NCBI GenBank assembly: GCA_023132915.1
Contig: JAGLXM010000283.1
Location: 1 to 47,164, forward strand
Source of the DNA: Candidatus Bipolaricaulota bacterium
Lineage (GTDB): Bacteria; Bipolaricaulota; Bipolaricaulia; UBA7950; UBA9294
Reading direction: 5' to 3'
DNA: 47,164 nt
In this document: positions 1-9,219 of the stretch, in pieces
How positions within the stretch are numbered: the stretch's first letter is position 1
Layout: every line of letters begins with the position of its first letter
Notes under the pieces: model-generated
The model's input: the letters and a program-made list of their open reading frames with translations, nothing else
The model's database searches: none
Told to the model about the DNA's origin: nothing
Position numbers and translations under genes: made by a program

Positions 1-539
1 GCCTCCTCGCGAGAGGCCCGATTGGAGCGAAAGATCCCACGGATCGCTGAGGTGACCATCTTTGCCCCCGGCTTCTTCACCCCACGGAGGGTCATACACA
101 GGTGGGTTGCCTGGAGCCTGACCAGCGCACCGTAGGGATCGAGGCGCTCCATCAGCGCATCAGCAAGCTCGGAGGTTAAACGTTCCTGCAATTGTGGGCG
201 AGCGGCAGCGATGTCAAGAGCGCGGGCGAGCTTGCTCACCCCAACAATCCTGTTTCCCTTAGGGATATATACGATATCCGCTTCGCCGATAAACGGGAGG
301 AAGTGGTGCTCGCAGATCGAGAAGAAAGGGATGTCCTTCACCACTACCATCTCGTTATAGTCCTCCTGAAATAAGACCTCGAGAACCTCCGCGGGATCGC
401 GGTCGATTTTTGAAAAAAACTCGGCGAACATCTTTGCCACCCGCCGTGGAGTATTCTTGATCACCTCCGCGCTCAGATAGCCCGGCCCGATTCCTTGAAG
501 GATCTGACGCATTCCTTCCTCGACTTGCTTATGGTCCAT
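1..539 (-). CDS. folE: GTP cyclohydrolase I (3' end beyond window edge)
   Basis: Manual reverse-strand translation MDHKQVEEGMRQILQGIGPGYLSAEVIKNTPRRVAKMFAEFF...FFSICEHHFLPFIGEADIVYIPKGNRIVGVSKLARALDIAAARPQLQERLTSELADAL...VKKPGAKMVTSAIRGIFRSN. Has the CEHHxxPF zinc motif. Missing from the ORF track because it has no stop inside the window. Confidence 0.93.
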   Translation of the reverse strand, partial: MDHKQVEEGMRQILQGIGPGYLSAEVIKNTPRRVAKMFAEFFSKIDRDPAEVLEVLFQEDYNEMVVVKDIPFFSICEHHFLPFIGEADIVYIPKGNRIVGVSKLARALDIAAARPQLQERLTSELADALMERLDPYGALVRLQATHLCMTLRGVKKPGAKMVTSAIRGIFRSNRASREE

Positions 540-711
540 CTTCCCTCCTCCTACAGATGGTAGGAGGCCGCCTTGCCAGGGTCAACCGGCGTTAGGTGTG
601 CTGGCGCACTTGTTGCCAACCTCTTATTATTGTTCCTCGCCATTTGGTGGGGATAATCAGCCACTCTCGCGCCGGAACTGGCCTGCTCTTGTGAATCAAG
701 CCCTTCTCCCC

Positions 712-1060
712 TTAAGGAAACCAGGAAAGCAACAAAAAGTCCGGCCTCTTGTGCGATAAATTTCCAAAGCCCGTTCTCATAAAAAGTCCCTTTTCTCTTG
801 CAAAGACGCCAGGGAGCAGAGGATCCTTAGTCTTTGTCCCTCTTGTTCGTAGTTCTTCCTGCATTCCTGGTCTCCTCAGCGTTAGGCAGTTGCTGGTGGT
901 CGTAGGCACATCTAAGCCAAGCCCCTTAGGAAACCAGGAGGCCAGGAAAAGCGCTGATTTGTGCATCCTTGTTTTCTCATGGCTCCCTGGATTCCTCATA
1001 ATTATTAGATTCCTGTCTATCCTGTTTTTTCTCCGTCCTTCGCATTCTTAGCGCCTTGGC
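712..1060. repeat. Degenerate intergenic repeat region of the 'cgcaaagacgccaagg' type, copies in both orientations
   Basis: 'ttgcaaagacgccagggagcagaggatcc' near 800 and the opposite-strand 'caagactctcgccaaggcgctaagaatgcgaaggacggag' (rc of about 1028-1068). 'cttaaggaaaccaggaaag' (about 712) is repeated as 'ccttaggaaaccaggaggccaggaaaag' (about 926). The overlapping ORFs look spurious. Confidence 0.5.
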
Positions 1061-1100
1061 GAGAGTCTTGTCGTTTCATCCTTTCTCTTAAGTTACCCAC

Positions 1101-2720
1101 TTAAAAACAGCGAGGAACTCTTTTCATAAGGAATGCGATGAGGTAGATGCCCATTCCGAAGACGAACCCAAGGAGGAGTCCGTTTCCCGTGCGCAAGAGG
1201 GATAAGAGAAGCGGGGTGTGTGCGTGCGCGAACGTATTTAGGATCGAGACTTGGCCGATCAGGCCGAAGAAGATAAGAAAGGGACGCCAACGCTCAGACC
1301 TTTGGCCATGACATACACCTGCTCCAAACAGGAAAAGGAGGGGGTGGCCAAGGAGGAACTCCTTGAACCGCGGTCGGGCGATTAACAGGCTCTCTAACAG
1401 GCCTCGTACTCGTTCCTCTACACCGGACACTAGACCATCGGTGTTCCCGCTTCTAAGGAGGATGAACGTTACAGTAGCGATACTCGCCAGGAGCAGTAAA
1501 GCTCCAAGGAGATCGCGTGAGGAACGAAGGAGCCCTTTTAGCCATCCCCAGCTAGCGGAGCGGGAGTAGATGATCACCCCGATAAACGGCGGGAGGAGCA
1601 GGGCCGTTTTTACTCCCCGGAACTGCGCAACCTTCACCAGGAAGGCAGGGTGGGCGAGGATAGCCCCAAGGAGAGCTCCAGCGGAAAGTGAGATAGCGGA
1701 GAAAAGAAGCAAAAATCGGGCTCCGGAGCGCCATCCGGACCGAACATGCGGTAGCAGAACAAGCCCCCCGTAGGTTGGCGCAAGCAGGGCAAGAAGGAGA
1801 GCATCGATCTGGCGCAGTAATATTCCTCTTACCCCAAGAGCCAAGGCACCCACGTTTAAGGAAAGGAGGAGGCAGGCCAGTGGGAGGTGCCCGAAAAGGT
1901 TAAGTGAAACCAGGAGCACAAGGGCGCTTATCCCCAGGTGAAATACAATTGCAACAGGCCAATCCGGCTCGGGTGGTGGTAGGGAGAGGTTCCCCAGGTG
2001 ATGGCCTCCATCTGCAATCCGCGCGGTCACCTCGTGGTAATACTTTAAGATCTCTTTTGGATCGTCTCCAGGAATGGGGGAGAGGATGAGGGCGCGGATT
2101 CCGCGCTCGCGCACCGCTCGCTCCCACCGCGCGAGGATCGCGGTGCGTGATGTCTTCAAGAGTTCCTCTCGGGGGATCTCATGGCCGCGCACGACCCGAT
2201 GAAAACCGGCGTTCCACAGGTTGCGTGCCAAAGAGGTTTCGGTGAACTCCCGCTGTATAAGAATGCTTCCCTGGTTAAGGAGTTCGATGAGGAGAGGGTC
2301 ATCAGGTGCTAGGTTTCCCTCTTCCCACACGAACGTGAATTGGTCCTTGATCTTCACTCCCTGTGGAAAAGGGCGATCGAGGATAAGCGCGGCCTTAAGA
2401 CCTTGGCGATGGATTGTGGTCGGGGATAGGCCATTTTCTTCACGCAGGGACGAGGCCCGGATGGCGACCGCTCCGATTCCGGCCTCGGCAAGTTTTAAAA
2501 GAGGGATTCCCTTTGTTTCATCGGCCCGCACCAACACGACGAACCCCTTGTTTTTCGCTTCCCAGCGGACGCGGACGAGATCGACCCCCAGTGAAACAGC
2601 AAGTGAGACAGCTAGCATTGCTATGGCGACAATCCACAGGACCCGTTTCATCATCGTTCTATACGGTAGCGGCCAATGGCCTCTCAGGCAACGGATGCTT
2701 ACTTGCTTCTCTTTTGCCAA
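1101..2720 (-). CDS. DUF5693-like polytopic membrane protein (start may be the internal Met at 2654)
   Basis: 539 aa; N-terminal TM anchor (MMKRVLWIVAIAMLAVSLAVSLGVDL), soluble domain, several C-terminal TM segments. Confidence 0.6.
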   Translation of the reverse strand: MAKEKQVSIRCLRGHWPLPYRTMMKRVLWIVAIAMLAVSLAVSLGVDLVRVRWEAKNKGFVVLVRADETKGIPLLKLAEAGIGAVAIRASSLREENGLSPTTIHRQGLKAALILDRPFPQGVKIKDQFTFVWEEGNLAPDDPLLIELLNQGSILIQREFTETSLARNLWNAGFHRVVRGHEIPREELLKTSRTAILARWERAVRERGIRALILSPIPGDDPKEILKYYHEVTARIADGGHHLGNLSLPPPEPDWPVAIVFHLGISALVLLVSLNLFGHLPLACLLLSLNVGALALGVRGILLRQIDALLLALLAPTYGGLVLLPHVRSGWRSGARFLLLFSAISLSAGALLGAILAHPAFLVKVAQFRGVKTALLLPPFIGVIIYSRSASWGWLKGLLRSSRDLLGALLLLASIATVTFILLRSGNTDGLVSGVEERVRGLLESLLIARPRFKEFLLGHPLLFLFGAGVCHGQRSERWRPFLIFFGLIGQVSILNTFAHAHTPLLLSLLRTGNGLLLGFVFGMGIYLIAFLMKRVPRCF

Positions 2721-2823
2721 TTGCGTCTCACTCGACTAAGCTTAGAGAGTCAGTCGAATTGGTCATTTCCGGATAAGGGAAGGTTCTAGGGAGAAAGGGT
2801 AGAAGCGTAACTAAGGAGGAAAC

Positions 2824-4620
2824 GTGAGCAGAGCGAGTGTGATCTTGTGTGGAGTCCTTTTGATCTTTAGTTTCATTGTTGGATTTGCCTATGACCGAGA
2901 GGCATTCCTCTTTCTGGACGAGATCGAAATCGGGATGAGGGGGATCGGGAAGACGATCGTCTCTTCTAATACGATCAGTGAATTTGCGGTAGAGATCCTC
3001 GGAGTGATCGATGAACCCAAAACCCACTCCGACTTCATCGTCGTTCGGGTGAGCGGAGAGGCGATCGGCCGCTCAGGTGGGATTTCCCAAGGGATGAGCG
3101 GAAGCCCTGTCTATATCGATGGAAAGCTGATCGGTGCCTTGAGTCGCGCCGCCACCTGGTCAAAGGAGATCACTCCGATCGGCTTGGTCACCCCTATTGA
3201 AGAGATGCTCGGCATCATTGAGTCCATAAAGGGTGATACCTTCTCCTTGGGTCCGCGGGAAGAGGCACTCCTGTCGGAGGTGCAACTGGTCGAGCTCGAT
3301 CGACCACCCCACACCGATCTCTTAAAAGGTTCTCCTGACACTATCTTCACCTACCCGGTCTCTTCGCCCCTTTTGGTCACCGGTCTCTCCGGACGGGCCC
3401 TCAAGATCCTGATGGAGGGTGCTGACTCCATGGCAGCCCCCGAGGGTCTCTTAGCGGAGTTCCTCCCGTTGGGGATTCACCCTGTCGTATGCGGGCTCTC
3501 CTCATTTGGTCTGACCCTCAATCCTGTTTCAGGGGGGAAGAGTGGCAGCTTTATCGATGGGGATGCGCTAGAACCCGGCAGTGCGATCGGGGTTGCCCTG
3601 GCGAGCGGCGATGTCACAATCGGCGCGTTAGGAACGCTCACCTACCGAGAGGAGGATGCGATCATCGGCTTCGGCCATCCCTTTCTCTTAAACGGTGAAG
3701 CCGCCTTCCCCCTGACCAGCGCGTATATCTATGACACCATGAAGGCCTACGATGCCTCGTTCAAACTGGGAACCCTCGGTGAGTCACTGGGAGCCATCCT
3801 CGAGGATCGTATCTCAGGGATCGGCGGGTTGATCGACCGGTCGGTGGACTTGATTACCCTGTCGCTCGACGTCTTCGAGCGTGATGCTGGACGTAGTGAA
3901 GACTTTCAGATCGAACTTGTTGATGAACCGCGCATAATGCCTGTACTCCTTCTGGCAAGCGGGTTTGAAGCGATCGATGCGGCTCTCGATCGGATCGGTC
4001 AGGGGACGGTAGAGGTCACCTATCAGATCTTTGGGGATGGGATGCCAACTCCGCTTGAGCGGCGCGACGTCTTCTTGAGTACGAGAGATATCGCCATCTA
4101 CCCGCCCTGGCAGTTGGCGAGTATCGTCTCCCTCCTTCAGTACAACGACTTTCAGGATCCTAAGATAAGTAACATCACCGCTTCGATGCAATTCACACAA
4201 AAGCTAAGCGCGATGCACATCAATCACCTGGAACTTGACCAAATTATCTATGAACCTGGAGACACCATTCACTACCAGGTTGAACTACAAATCTACCACG
4301 GGGAGAAGCGGATTGAAGAGGGTGAAATCCAGATCCCCATTGATCTTATAGCTGATTACATCGTTGTGCGTGCCTACGGGGGACCACGTTACTTGGAGGC
4401 AGGTGAGACGCCTATTGAGTTCGAGGATCTGAGCGAACTGATCGAGGCAGTCGAGGATTTGCCAAGCTACGATACTCTCACTGTCGAACTGTTCGCTCCT
4501 GATCCCTTCTCGCCCTACATCGAGGCGCTGCAAGGGGTGGAGGAAGTGGAGACCGAGCTCACCGGCTATTTCCTCTATGATGAACGAGAAGTAAACGCCC
4601 TTCTCTTACTGCCAGAATAG
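2824..4620 (+). CDS. SpoIVB-type serine peptidase (S55 domain) protein
   Basis: GTG start after 'aaggagg'; motif GGISQGMSGSPVYIDGKLIGALS and later GFGHPF, typical of S55. Confidence 0.8.
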   Translation: MSRASVILCGVLLIFSFIVGFAYDREAFLFLDEIEIGMRGIGKTIVSSNTISEFAVEILGVIDEPKTHSDFIVVRVSGEAIGRSGGISQGMSGSPVYIDGKLIGALSRAATWSKEITPIGLVTPIEEMLGIIESIKGDTFSLGPREEALLSEVQLVELDRPPHTDLLKGSPDTIFTYPVSSPLLVTGLSGRALKILMEGADSMAAPEGLLAEFLPLGIHPVVCGLSSFGLTLNPVSGGKSGSFIDGDALEPGSAIGVALASGDVTIGALGTLTYREEDAIIGFGHPFLLNGEAAFPLTSAYIYDTMKAYDASFKLGTLGESLGAILEDRISGIGGLIDRSVDLITLSLDVFERDAGRSEDFQIELVDEPRIMPVLLLASGFEAIDAALDRIGQGTVEVTYQIFGDGMPTPLERRDVFLSTRDIAIYPPWQLASIVSLLQYNDFQDPKISNITASMQFTQKLSAMHINHLELDQIIYEPGDTIHYQVELQIYHGEKRIEEGEIQIPIDLIADYIVVRAYGGPRYLEAGETPIEFEDLSELIEAVEDLPSYDTLTVELFAPDPFSPYIEALQGVEEVETELTGYFLYDEREVNALLLLPE

Positions 4621-4621
4621 G

Positions 4622-5974
4622 ATGTTCTCCACTGCAAAGATCGCGAAGCTCGTTGATGGGAAACTCCTGCGGGGGACAGGGGAGACGCCGCGCCGGGTGA
4701 TCCATGACTCGCGGCTGGTTCAGGAAGGAGACCTGTTCATTGCCTTTAAAGGCGAGCGGACGGATGGCCATGCGTTTCTAGAAGAAGCGTTTGCCCGGGG
4801 AGCGTGTGGGGCGATCGTTTCAGCTCCCACGGCGATTCCAAAGAGCGGGCGTAACGTGATTTGGGTCGAGGAGTCTCTCCGGGCACTGTGGACCCTCGCC
4901 GCTGCGTGGCGCAAACACCTCCAAGCAACCTTCATTGGGGTCACTGGAACGTGCGGAAAGACGACTACCAAGGCGCTTATAGGCCACCTTCTTGCTGAAA
5001 ATAGAAAGGTTTACACCGCTCCGCACAACTACAACACTGAGATCGGTCTTCCCCTTGCGCTTTTGGCGATGTCCCACGCGGCGCAGGTTGGTATCTTTGA
5101 ACTCGGGGCAAGTGCGCCCGAGGAGATCGCACCGCTCGCTGCCCTCCTTGTCCCACAAGTGGCCATCCTTACCATGGTTGGGCGAGGACACCTGGCTGGG
5201 TTTGGCAGTGTGGAGGAGGTGGCAAGGGAAAAGTGGGCCCTCATTAGCTTGCTTCCTCCCGATGGTACGGCGATCGTCAATGCCGATTCCCCCGAGCTTG
5301 CCCCACTTGTTCACGCGTGGGAGGGGAATCTCATTCCCTTTGGCCTTGAGAGGGGGAAATTACGCGGAAAAATCATCGGAACATTTCCAGGCCTTCGCAT
5401 GGAGATTAAGGAGCCCACACTTCATTTTTCCTCATCGCTTGTTGGAAGGCATAATGCAACTAATCTGCTGGCCGCGGTTGCCTGCGCGCTTCACCTCGAT
5501 ATTTCTCCAAGAGCGATCGAGCGGCGGGTAGCAACGTTTAAGCCCATTCCTCACAGGTTAACCCTTCTTTCCGCTTCGTTCGGCCATCTCATTGATGACA
5601 CCTACAACGCCAACCCCGATTCCACGGCGGCGGCTCTGCGAACCCTGGCTGAGCTTGAATTGCCGGTGAATCGACGATCGTTCGTCTTTGGCGATATGCT
5701 CGAATTGGGCGAAGCAGCGGCGCGCTTCCACCGTGAGATCCTCAGGCTCGCGCTTGGCCTTGGAATCTCCCCGATCTTCCCAGTGGGAGAGCTTGCAAAC
5801 CAGGCAGCGCAGGATGTGTTGGAGGAGGTTCCGCGCAGTACGATTATCTACTCTGACCGCCAGGAATTGGCGGGTTGTATCAGGTGCAGTCTAAAAGGGG
5901 ACAGGAATCTGCTCCTTGTGAAGGGATCGCGGCGACTCGGCCTCGAGGGGTTGGTGGAGAAGCTGACTTCTTAA
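4622..5974 (+). CDS. murF: UDP-N-acetylmuramoyl-tripeptide--D-alanyl-D-alanine ligase
   Basis: ATP site GVTGTCGKTTTKALIGHLL, YNTEIGLPLALL, DDTYNANPDSTAAALRTLAEL. Confidence 0.93.
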   Translation: MFSTAKIAKLVDGKLLRGTGETPRRVIHDSRLVQEGDLFIAFKGERTDGHAFLEEAFARGACGAIVSAPTAIPKSGRNVIWVEESLRALWTLAAAWRKHLQATFIGVTGTCGKTTTKALIGHLLAENRKVYTAPHNYNTEIGLPLALLAMSHAAQVGIFELGASAPEEIAPLAALLVPQVAILTMVGRGHLAGFGSVEEVAREKWALISLLPPDGTAIVNADSPELAPLVHAWEGNLIPFGLERGKLRGKIIGTFPGLRMEIKEPTLHFSSSLVGRHNATNLLAAVACALHLDISPRAIERRVATFKPIPHRLTLLSASFGHLIDDTYNANPDSTAAALRTLAELELPVNRRSFVFGDMLELGEAAARFHREILRLALGLGISPIFPVGELANQAAQDVLEEVPRSTIIYSDRQELAGCIRCSLKGDRNLLLVKGSRRLGLEGLVEKLTS

Positions 5975-5997
5975 GGCCATCGTGCTTTCGGTTCTAC

Positions 5998-6022
5998 ATC
6001 AGCGCACGATGCGCAGGCCACC
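5998..6022. repeat. Direct repeat (left copy), 25 bp identical to 6888-6912
   Basis: atcagcgcacgatgcgcaggccacc; reproduces the last 7 codons and stop of kdgK (GGLRIVR*). Confidence 0.95.
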
Positions 6023-6104
6023 GGCAACACCGCACGGCTGACTTGCGGTGTCGAGACAAAAAGGCATGGACTAGTGCGGCACGTTCCTGTAGAGTTTAAG
6101 TGAA

Positions 6105-6203
6105 ATGCATCGAGACTGCGTGCAGGGGAAGATCAAAGATGATGCAACAGAGGGATTGGCTGAGGCCATAGCGCTCATCCTTGAGGACAGGCGAGAGGAT
6201 GTT
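6105..6203 (+). pseudogene. HicB-like antitoxin fragment
   Basis: MHRDCVQGKIKDDATEGLAEAIALILEDRREDV resembles the HicB core (CVSQGxTxEEAxxNxxEAIxLxLEDxRED); different frame from the intact hicB downstream. Confidence 0.5.
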
Positions 6204-6255
6204 TGCGCAGTGTGCCAGCGGATGCAATACGCGAAACGGTTACGGAGGAGAGATC

Positions 6256-6540
6256 ATGTTGACCTACAAGGCGATGTACAAGTATCTCGACAAAGGCATA
6301 CATGGCGAAGTGCTGGATTTTCCAGGAGTTATCACGTGGGGCGCAGATTTGGAAGAGACACGCCGGCTGCTGGCAAGTGCCTTGGTGGACATGGCGGAGA
6401 CCAACTTACTACACGGCGAACCACTGCCCAAACCTGATCCAAACAACACAGACCCTGATGCCGATTTGGAAGAACCGATTCACCTGCTACTGACAGCAGC
6501 GACGCGTGTTGCCCTGGTCCCCCAGGGTACAGCACAGTGA
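6256..6540 (+). CDS. hicB: HicB-family antitoxin
   Basis: MLTYKAMYKYLDKGIHGEVLDFPGVITWGADLEETRRLLASALVDMAETNLLHGEPLPKP; RBS ggaggag; overlaps hicA start. Confidence 0.82.
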   Translation: MLTYKAMYKYLDKGIHGEVLDFPGVITWGADLEETRRLLASALVDMAETNLLHGEPLPKPDPNNTDPDADLEEPIHLLLTAATRVALVPQGTAQ

Positions 6541-6725
6541 AAAGGCGTGATCTGCTGCGACACCTGCGTCAGTATGGCTGCCGATTCGTGCGTGAAGGTA
6601 GCGAACATTCGATTTGGGAAAACCCGGCTACGAACCGCCGTACCTCGGTGCCGCGCCATCGGGAAATTCCAGATTACACTGCAAGGCGCATCTGCAACCA
6701 GCTTGTCATTCCCTTGCCGTCTTGA
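6537..6725 (+). CDS. hicA: HicA-family mRNA interferase toxin
   Basis: MKRRDLLRHLRQYGCRFVREGSEHSIWENPATNRRTSVPRHREIPDYTARRICNQLVIP; GxxxxREGSxHxIW and VPRHxEI motifs. Confidence 0.88.
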   Translation: MKRRDLLRHLRQYGCRFVREGSEHSIWENPATNRRTSVPRHREIPDYTARRICNQLVIPLPS

Positions 6726-6780
6726 GCGGCAAGATGTGGTCTGCACTCGACACTTTTGTGTGATCATGCTCCATGATCAG

Positions 6781-6867
6781 GCGGTTCCACGGCATTCTGA
6801 GATCTCAGACAAGCTCGCCCGCAAGATTTGCCGCAACCTTTTAGCGCCAAATAGACCAAGTCCATAG
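6781..6867 (+). pseudogene. HicA C-terminal fragment (second copy)
   Basis: AVPRHSEISDKLARKICRNLLAPNRPSP* aligns with the HicA C-terminus SVPRHREIPDYTARRICNQLVIPLPS; shifted frame, N-terminus absent. Confidence 0.7.
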
Positions 6868-6887
6868 ATTCTACTGGCCGTCCTATA

Positions 6888-6912
6888 ATCAGCGCACGAT
6901 GCGCAGGCCACC
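6888..6912. repeat. Direct repeat (right copy) inside the kdgK 3' end
   Basis: Exact 25-bp match to 5998-6022; contains GCGCA-CGA-TGCGC inverted repeat. Confidence 0.95.
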
Positions 6913-7878
6913 ACCCTCAAGGAGCCGTTCGGTCTCCTCGCAGGTCGCCCAACAAAGGTCGCCGGGGTTGGTCTGCTTGAGGGCGGAGATGGCAACGCCA
7001 TAGCGCACCGCAGCAGCAGGGCCGTCGTGCAGGTAACCGAAAAGAAACCCACCGGTGAAGGAATCACCGGAGCCAACTCGGTCCACGACCTCGATGTCGA
7101 ACTTCGGCCCGCGGTGGATCTTCCCATTGGCGTATGCGATGGCGGTCCAGGTGTTTCGCCACACCGATGGTGTCTCGCGCAAGGTGATTGCTACCGCTCC
7201 GAGGTGGAATTGCTCAGCCAGAGCCTTGGCAACCTCTTCGTAGTTATCCTTCTTGATCCCGAACACCCGCTCTGTGTCCTCCTCAGTGGTGATGAGGATG
7301 TCGGCTGCATCCACCAACTCTGACATGACCTCACGCGCTTTTTCTTGTGACCATAGCAATGCTCGGTAGTTGAGATCGATCGATACCTTGATGCCTGCCT
7401 TCCTCGCTACACGAACCGCCTCTTTTGTCGCCTCGGCCGCTGTGGAAGAGAGGGCTGGGGTGATCCCGGATGTGTGGAACATCTTTACCCCTTTAAAGAT
7501 CGCATCCCAATCGACTTCTCCAGGACGAATGCGTGCGATCGCTGAATCACGGCGGTCATATACCACGGAGTTGGGACGGGGGCTTGCCCCGAACTCCACA
7601 AAGTAGGTTCCCACCCGATCATCATCGGTCCAGACAATGTAGGAGGTATCCACTCCGTGCTCGCGGGCCTTGTTCGCGATCATCCGGCCCAGAGGATTGT
7701 TGGTGAGGCGAGTGACGTAGGCCACTCCAAGCCCTAGTCGTTGCGCAGCGACGGCCACGTTTAACTCCGAGCCTCCGACGTTTATATCGAGCAGGTTTGT
7801 CTGCTCCAGCCGCCGGAAATTCGGTGGTGAGAGGCGAATCATTGCCTCTCCAAACATCACAAGGTCATGGTGGCGCAT
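6889..7878 (-). CDS. kdgK: 2-keto-3-deoxygluconate kinase-like PfkB-family sugar kinase
   Basis: FGEAMIRLSP, NVGGSELNVAVAAQRLG, DRVGSGDSFTGGFLFGYL; adjacent to eda. Confidence 0.88.
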   Translation of the reverse strand: MRHHDLVMFGEAMIRLSPPNFRRLEQTNLLDINVGGSELNVAVAAQRLGLGVAYVTRLTNNPLGRMIANKAREHGVDTSYIVWTDDDRVGTYFVEFGASPRPNSVVYDRRDSAIARIRPGEVDWDAIFKGVKMFHTSGITPALSSTAAEATKEAVRVARKAGIKVSIDLNYRALLWSQEKAREVMSELVDAADILITTEEDTERVFGIKKDNYEEVAKALAEQFHLGAVAITLRETPSVWRNTWTAIAYANGKIHRGPKFDIEVVDRVGSGDSFTGGFLFGYLHDGPAAAVRYGVAISALKQTNPGDLCWATCEETERLLEGGGLRIVR

Positions 7879-8549
7879 CAGGAATCCTCCCCTCTTGCCT
7901 TCCGAACAGCTTCTACGAGCAGGCAGGCGCGCTCAGTAAGGACTTCATAGCGACTCTCGGCCACCGCCTTCTCGTCCACCAGCCAGCCGCCAGTACACAC
8001 CATTGCGGCTCCGGCGCGGATGAACTCACCGGCGTTGTCGGCGGTGACGCCACCAGTGGGTACAAGTGGAATCTGGGGGAGCGGCCCTCGTATTGCCTTG
8101 AGATAACTCGGGCCCAGAACGCTTGCCGGAAACACCTTCACCATGTCCGCTCCAGCTTCCCAGGCGGTGAGTATCTCGGTCGGGGTCATCGCGCCAGGGA
8201 TGACAACCACCCCATAGCGATGGGCCATCTCGATCACATCGGGCTCCACCGTTGGGGTGACGAGGAACTCTGCCCCGGCGAGGATTGCTTGCCTGGCTGT
8301 AGTTCCATCCAATACCGTGCCCGCCCCCATGGTTACCCCTTCGAGCTTTCCGCCTGCCTCCTCGATTGCCCGCAGTGCCCCGGGCGTAGTCATCGTGATC
8401 TCGACACATTCGAGGCCACCATTGCGTAGAGCTCGGGCGATTCCGACGAGATCCTCGGCTGCCTGCACCCGGATGACCCCCAACACTCCAGCTTCTCGCA
8501 TTTGTACAAGAATTTTCACTTTGTTCATGGTTCGCTCCTTATTGTTCAT
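7878..8549 (-). CDS. eda: KDPG/KHG aldolase
   Basis: GVLGVIRVQ, VEITMTTPGALRAIEE, GAGTVLDGTTARQAILAGAEFLVTPT, VKVFPASVLGPSYLKAIRGPLPQIPLVPTGGV. Confidence 0.92.
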   Translation of the reverse strand: MNNKERTMNKVKILVQMREAGVLGVIRVQAAEDLVGIARALRNGGLECVEITMTTPGALRAIEEAGGKLEGVTMGAGTVLDGTTARQAILAGAEFLVTPTVEPDVIEMAHRYGVVVIPGAMTPTEILTAWEAGADMVKVFPASVLGPSYLKAIRGPLPQIPLVPTGGVTADNAGEFIRAGAAMVCTGGWLVDEKAVAESRYEVLTERACLLVEAVRKARGEDS

Positions 8550-8591
8550 TCCTCAGTTCTTTATTGAATGTACTTTAGAACTAGCATAATC

Positions 8592-9143
8592 TTACCGCCA
8601 TTTATCGTACGTTACTATCTCATTTAACTTCTTACGCTTCTTAGGGAGGCTCGGACTGACAGCCTGAACTGGATATCCAAGTGGAAGCAAAATCACCACT
8701 CTGATCTGATCGGGGATATCAAGAATTTTCTTGACTTCATCCTCTTCAAAATCACCTATCCAGCAACTGCCTAGGCCTTCCTCTACTGCCTTAAGTGTCA
8801 TGTGATCTATAGCTATAGCTAGTTCTATAGGATACGCCACTTGGCCACAGGGCATGATACGACTGGTGTCAGTAGCACAAGCAGCTATGACGACTGGTGC
8901 CTGTCCTACGAATTCTTGGCCATGTGCGGTTTTGGTCAGTTTCTGTCGAGTAGAAGAGTCTCTTACTATCACAAACCGCCACTCCTGACGATTGTACGCT
9001 GAGGGAGCCCACCGAGCCGCCCCTAATACTCGCTTGAGTTTATCCTCTTCAACATCTTTGGTCTGATAATTGCGCACAGCATAGCGCTCTTTGATAGCAT
9101 CTATTACATTCATCGCGTTTAGCTCCTTAAAGTTGCTCTTCAT
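8592..9143 (-). CDS. Nitroreductase family protein
   Basis: IKERYAVRNYQTKDVEEDKLKRVLGAARWAPSAYNRQEWRFVIV; EGLGSCWIGDFEEDEVKKIL. Confidence 0.9.
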   Translation of the reverse strand: MKSNFKELNAMNVIDAIKERYAVRNYQTKDVEEDKLKRVLGAARWAPSAYNRQEWRFVIVRDSSTRQKLTKTAHGQEFVGQAPVVIAACATDTSRIMPCGQVAYPIELAIAIDHMTLKAVEEGLGSCWIGDFEEDEVKKILDIPDQIRVVILLPLGYPVQAVSPSLPKKRKKLNEIVTYDKWR

Positions 9144-9219
9144 GCTTCCGTATCTTATGGAACCTTTCCACCCTCAAATTGCTCCGGTGTGTCCTTTCCC
9201 GTTCTCTATATTCCTTCGG

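Noticed and set aside
749-1051. 100-aa ORF as a real gene
   Set aside because: Overlaps the opposite-strand repeat ORF and consists of degenerate intergenic repeats.
4820-5531. Overlapping ORFs in murF (164 aa minus, 179 aa plus)
   Set aside because: Alternative frames of murF, whose own frame carries all conserved motifs.
7797-8429. 210-aa plus-strand ORF
   Set aside because: Antisense to well-supported kdgK and eda; no recognisable domain, low-complexity mix typical of antisense frames.
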